7,431 nucleotides of DNA from positions 1 to 7,431 of the forward strand of contig CAZMQF010000127.1 in NCBI GenBank assembly GCA_964568365.1, read 5' to 3'. The stretch is from CAYLMG01 sp964568365. Its GTDB lineage: Bacteria; Planctomycetota; Phycisphaerae; Sedimentisphaerales; Anaerobacaceae. Below the pieces are notes generated by a model. That model searched no databases, was not told the origin of the DNA, and worked only from the letters and a program-made list of their open reading frames with translations. Made by a program: the position numbers and the translations under genes. Of this stretch, positions 6,701 through 7,431 are shown in pieces (the stretch's first letter is position 1; each line of letters starts with the position of its first letter).

Positions 6701-6876
6701 CAGTATTGTGCGTAGCCTTCGAAGAGCAGGAGCTGCGGCACACAGTCGATGGTTGCAAATACTTCGAGGTGGCCGCCGGGACAATCATAGTATTTGAAAT
6801 GGAACTGCCATCTTGCGGCCTGTGCTGCGGATGTCAGCAGCAGCAGGCACAGGATAAAGAAAGTTAATTTTTTCAT
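3718..6876 (-). CDS. Large secreted multidomain protein with dockerin-like C-terminus
   Basis: The 1052-residue protein begins with a signal peptide (KK, hydrophobic 4-15, TSAAQA cut near residue 20) and should be exported. Residues 21-340 look like beta-rich surface modules with several cysteines. Residues 355-510 contain NQCAPGA (C366), KGHVEVLAGV (H456) and DLFDDNQ (D477/D478), spaced like a papain or C39-like peptidase; this is a candidate only. Residues 550-760 appear to be beta-sandwich. Residues 770-990, with ADDWQCTDDRPVTDIHWWGS, CFQFNQLLSQDEWF and YPWGWKT, match a planctomycete domain I recall as DUF7901. The end (1022-1052) is one dockerin-type loop, ligands D1024, N1026, D1028 and D1035. 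The ATG is secure: AAGGAGG lies eight bases upstream and an in-frame TAA two codons upstream. The substrate or partner is unknown. Confidence 0.85.
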   Translation of the reverse strand: MKKLTFFILCLLLLTSAAQAARWQFHFKYYDCPGGHLEVFATIDCVPQLLLFEGYAQYCQTYGGFVPGEPYNDVIFDFYWDYWCGNEDHIKIALPTWNGDTGQWELEDLPSWIDATIDIDLVMPSIGDPCGLIQNIYVLVNPEEWITLPRPIQESYEIIDGTCPDLPGYLIGTTPIVFDPYAPPSQSPFSTTPLTGTLYNDADLTIIPEPPEPDFEQLDWQGLLTSTPDSNWGRVKVDIHKPTGFYYFNLEVDGTWVIQNLSIESSGNPQTVMSFFDLGVQHGTDVSNVSYVVSFDSSPQFAMPPGTTGTATVANLEYQVGTEDEIDHGPTPSGPKTKPSAVTVTSSAKLPNLDKFKNQPQGKNQCAPGAVSNSLKYLQARGKISSTLPTSISDVGGVLGTDANGTDSDWPDKKKKHYKNHVTTRYITAPLTLAKLQDLMKELKRGQDIEVDLKGHVEVLAGVRLKSDGTVDFDLFDDNQTDSNSDPMHTSPLCGDPNTDYIDGFELEKFIIECPKEPGPISTVTPYALLDKLGQWLKGLVSKVVRPMTEDGFYDYIAQWHTFCDEPNEPYPDGYYSTPALYVWEGGGAGGYEPEDAGLVMAWNPDGMAGDNISSAWKLTYGEDPDLRNCLITVTVTAPQFPGLPIPAGSVTQVSLGLQNSPSPGGPVRAWYWNCGAPASGAPIIWNTPTTITIDTSKTGVTAATPVATNYMNNPAFNLSTVDWIIVDENGNWVGGPSAAPGPGGWMFMWNYWHWLMVTPKTTVDKGVYPKWNQPPVVADPNGDPPVIIGWDELSDYNYMPLPMIADDWQCTDDRPVTDIHWWGSFIGWEQPYLPPVLPQAFHIGIWTNVPDPDPGDFDTFSRPGELIWELECRNWVWNFAGYDRDPRMGDIWEPNEPGYDYPMDTCFQFNQLLSQDEWFVQEPNEDEPNGTVYWLSIAPIYDPWDYSDPNFYPWGWKTRRPEWNDDAVRIFMTADGTWPPTIGSWFGSGQPVKFPEDPPEEAYSWDVAFQLTTNERPEIPCADLNKDGIVNFVDIAILANQWLECCDPYLY

Positions 6877-7009
6877 TTTTTAATCCTCCTTAAAAAAGCG
6901 GTTTGATTTTGGTTTTTGTTGACCTATTTTAGCTTATTAGTAACCATTGTATATATAAAAAACGCAATACAGGATTTTTCCGCCTCTATTGACTTCCCAA
7001 AATATGCCG
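6877..7009 (-). other. Long 5' leader of the large secreted protein gene
   Basis: Between the predicted transcription start and the start codon lie about 130 untranslated bases, A/T-rich, with a TTTTTTATATATA run (6961-6949) and no strong hairpin that I can see by eye. I recognise no riboswitch. A plus-strand open frame covers it but looks like a chance product of A/T-rich sequence. Confidence 0.4.
6885..6891 (-). promoter_or_regulatory. Strong Shine-Dalgarno site of the large secreted protein gene
   Basis: The minus strand reads AAGGAGG eight bases before the ATG at 6876. This is a perfect match to the anti-Shine-Dalgarno sequence at optimal spacing, and an in-frame TAA lies between it and the start codon, so the start is well supported. 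Confidence 0.85.
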
Positions 7010-7015
7010 GTTTTC

Positions 7016-7044
7016 ACTATATCGGTTTTGAGGGCCGATGTCAA
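7016..7044 (-). promoter_or_regulatory. Sigma-70 promoter of the large secreted protein gene
   Basis: On the minus strand TTGACA (7044-7039) and TATAGT (7021-7016) are separated by exactly 17 bases. The predicted start near 7009 gives a leader of about 130 bases before the ATG at 6876. The spacer forms a short inverted repeat with the -10 edge (ATCGG 7021-7025 against CCGAT 7035-7039), which could be an operator or chance. Confidence 0.75.
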
Positions 7045-7213
7045 GCAGATTTTTTGTTTTGGAATTGCGTTTTGCAGGTCTTAGAGACCGATAAATCTTT
7101 TTATAACAAGGCTGTGATTCGAGGAGATTGGAGGGGGATATACTATTTACGATTTAATATTTATTATTGTTAGAGAGCGGTGGAGAAAGACAACGGGGGG
7201 GAGGATAATGAAA

Positions 7214-7276
7214 ATTCTAAATCCTAATCTCTAAATTCTAAGTAATATCAAATTACCAAAATCTAAATTACCAAAA
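7214..7276. repeat. A/T-rich short direct repeats
   Basis: AAATTACCAAAA occurs at 7250-7261 and again at 7265-7276 (period 15), and ATTCTAA occurs at 7214-7220 and 7235-7241. TCTAAAT and related words fill the rest. From memory, strings of this type are common between genes in environmental planctomycete-like genomes. The function is unknown. Confidence 0.5.
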
Positions 7277-7318
7277 CGAATTTCAACCACTAATTCGCAC
7301 GAAAAGACACTAATTATT

Positions 7319-7393
7319 TAATCACTGATTTCGCTGATTTAATTGATTTTATTTCTTCAGCGTAATCGGCGTAATCAATGTAATCAGTGATAA
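7319..7393. repeat. Imperfect inverted repeat with 9-base period in both arms
   Basis: The outer ends are exact inverted copies: ATCACTGATT (7321-7330) against AATCAGTGAT (7382-7391). Inside, the left arm repeats (C/T)TGATTT at 7325, 7334 and 7343, and the right arm repeats GTAATC at 7362, 7371 and 7380; both have a period of nine. The arms are imperfect complements around a T-rich centre (7350-7358). It looks like a small dispersed palindromic element, not a gene or terminator. Confidence 0.65.
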
Positions 7394-7402
7394 TTTTTTA
7401 TC

Positions 7403-7431
7403 CGCGGATTTTAATTTGCCACAGAGAACAC
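7403..7431. repeat. CGCGGATT / CAGAG repeat at the right edge
   Basis: CGCGGATTTTAAT (7403-7415) differs by one T from 204-217. CCACAGAGAACAC (7419-7431) is cut by the window edge and is of the same kind as the CAGAG words at 141-155. The pair marks dispersed repeat debris on both sides of the window, in opposite order. Confidence 0.5.

Larger units (their letters stand above)
7045..7431. other. Gene-free region with several short repeat families
   Basis: No gene is supported here. Reading left to right there is a small hairpin GGTCT/AGACC (7077-7081 with 7085-7089), a G-rich stretch (GGGGGGGAGG near 7195-7203), an A/T-rich TCTAAAT-type repeat (7214-7276), an inverted repeat with 9-base periodicity (7319-7393), and CGCGGATT plus CAGAG words at the right edge. 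This part is probably an accumulation of dispersed repeats. Confidence 0.6.

Noticed and set aside
6916..7173. A plus-strand open frame of 85 codons in the leader and upstream region of the large gene
   Set aside because: It starts with TTG without a ribosome binding site, overlaps the promoter of the opposing gene, and its product is low in complexity and unrecognisable.
7319..7393. CRISPR array
   Set aside because: The 9-base units are far too short and have no spacers, and the arms are inverted rather than direct; no cas gene is present.

Overview
The window looks like a piece of a planctomycete genome, most likely from the Phycisphaerae/Sedimentisphaerales side. Three things point there: a large secreted protein ending in a single dockerin-like calcium loop of the planctomycete type, a rhomboid protease with a small C-terminal zinc ribbon, and many short palindromic repeats between genes. 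The assignment rests on recognition of sequence style, not on a search. Promoters are of ordinary sigma-70 type (TTGACA with a 17-base spacer), and Shine-Dalgarno sites are clear.

Layout. Positions 1-446 hold no convincing gene, only repeat debris. A promoter-like pair at 447-475 is followed at about 481-575 by a compact sequence that folds with its two ends paired and ends in a U-rich stretch. This is a candidate small structured RNA that I cannot assign to a family. It runs tail to tail into a DUF3800 protein gene (570-1376, minus strand). A divergent intergenic region carries a near-consensus promoter for a rhomboid protease gene (1667-2605, plus strand). About 340 bases of repeat-rich sequence follow, then an HNH endonuclease with an AP2 DNA-binding domain (2946-3635, plus strand, TTG start). 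Its 3' end meets, tail to tail, a 1052-residue secreted protein (3718-6876, minus strand). The short gap between them is filled by hairpins: an intrinsic terminator for the minus-strand gene and two overlapping 25-base palindromes. The large gene has a strong promoter at 7016-7044 and a leader of about 130 bases. The last 390 bases hold no gene but several short repeat families, including an inverted repeat whose arms have a 9-base period.

The genes appear to be independent, singly transcribed units rather than one operon. The rhomboid and the large dockerin-like protein are both envelope or surface related, but nothing in the sequence ties them together. The HNH-AP2 gene lies between two copies of the same 17-base repeat core, which suggests insertion into a repeat-rich region. 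No complete known defence, CRISPR or toxin-antitoxin system is visible. The observation most worth following up is the structured RNA candidate next to the DUF3800 gene.
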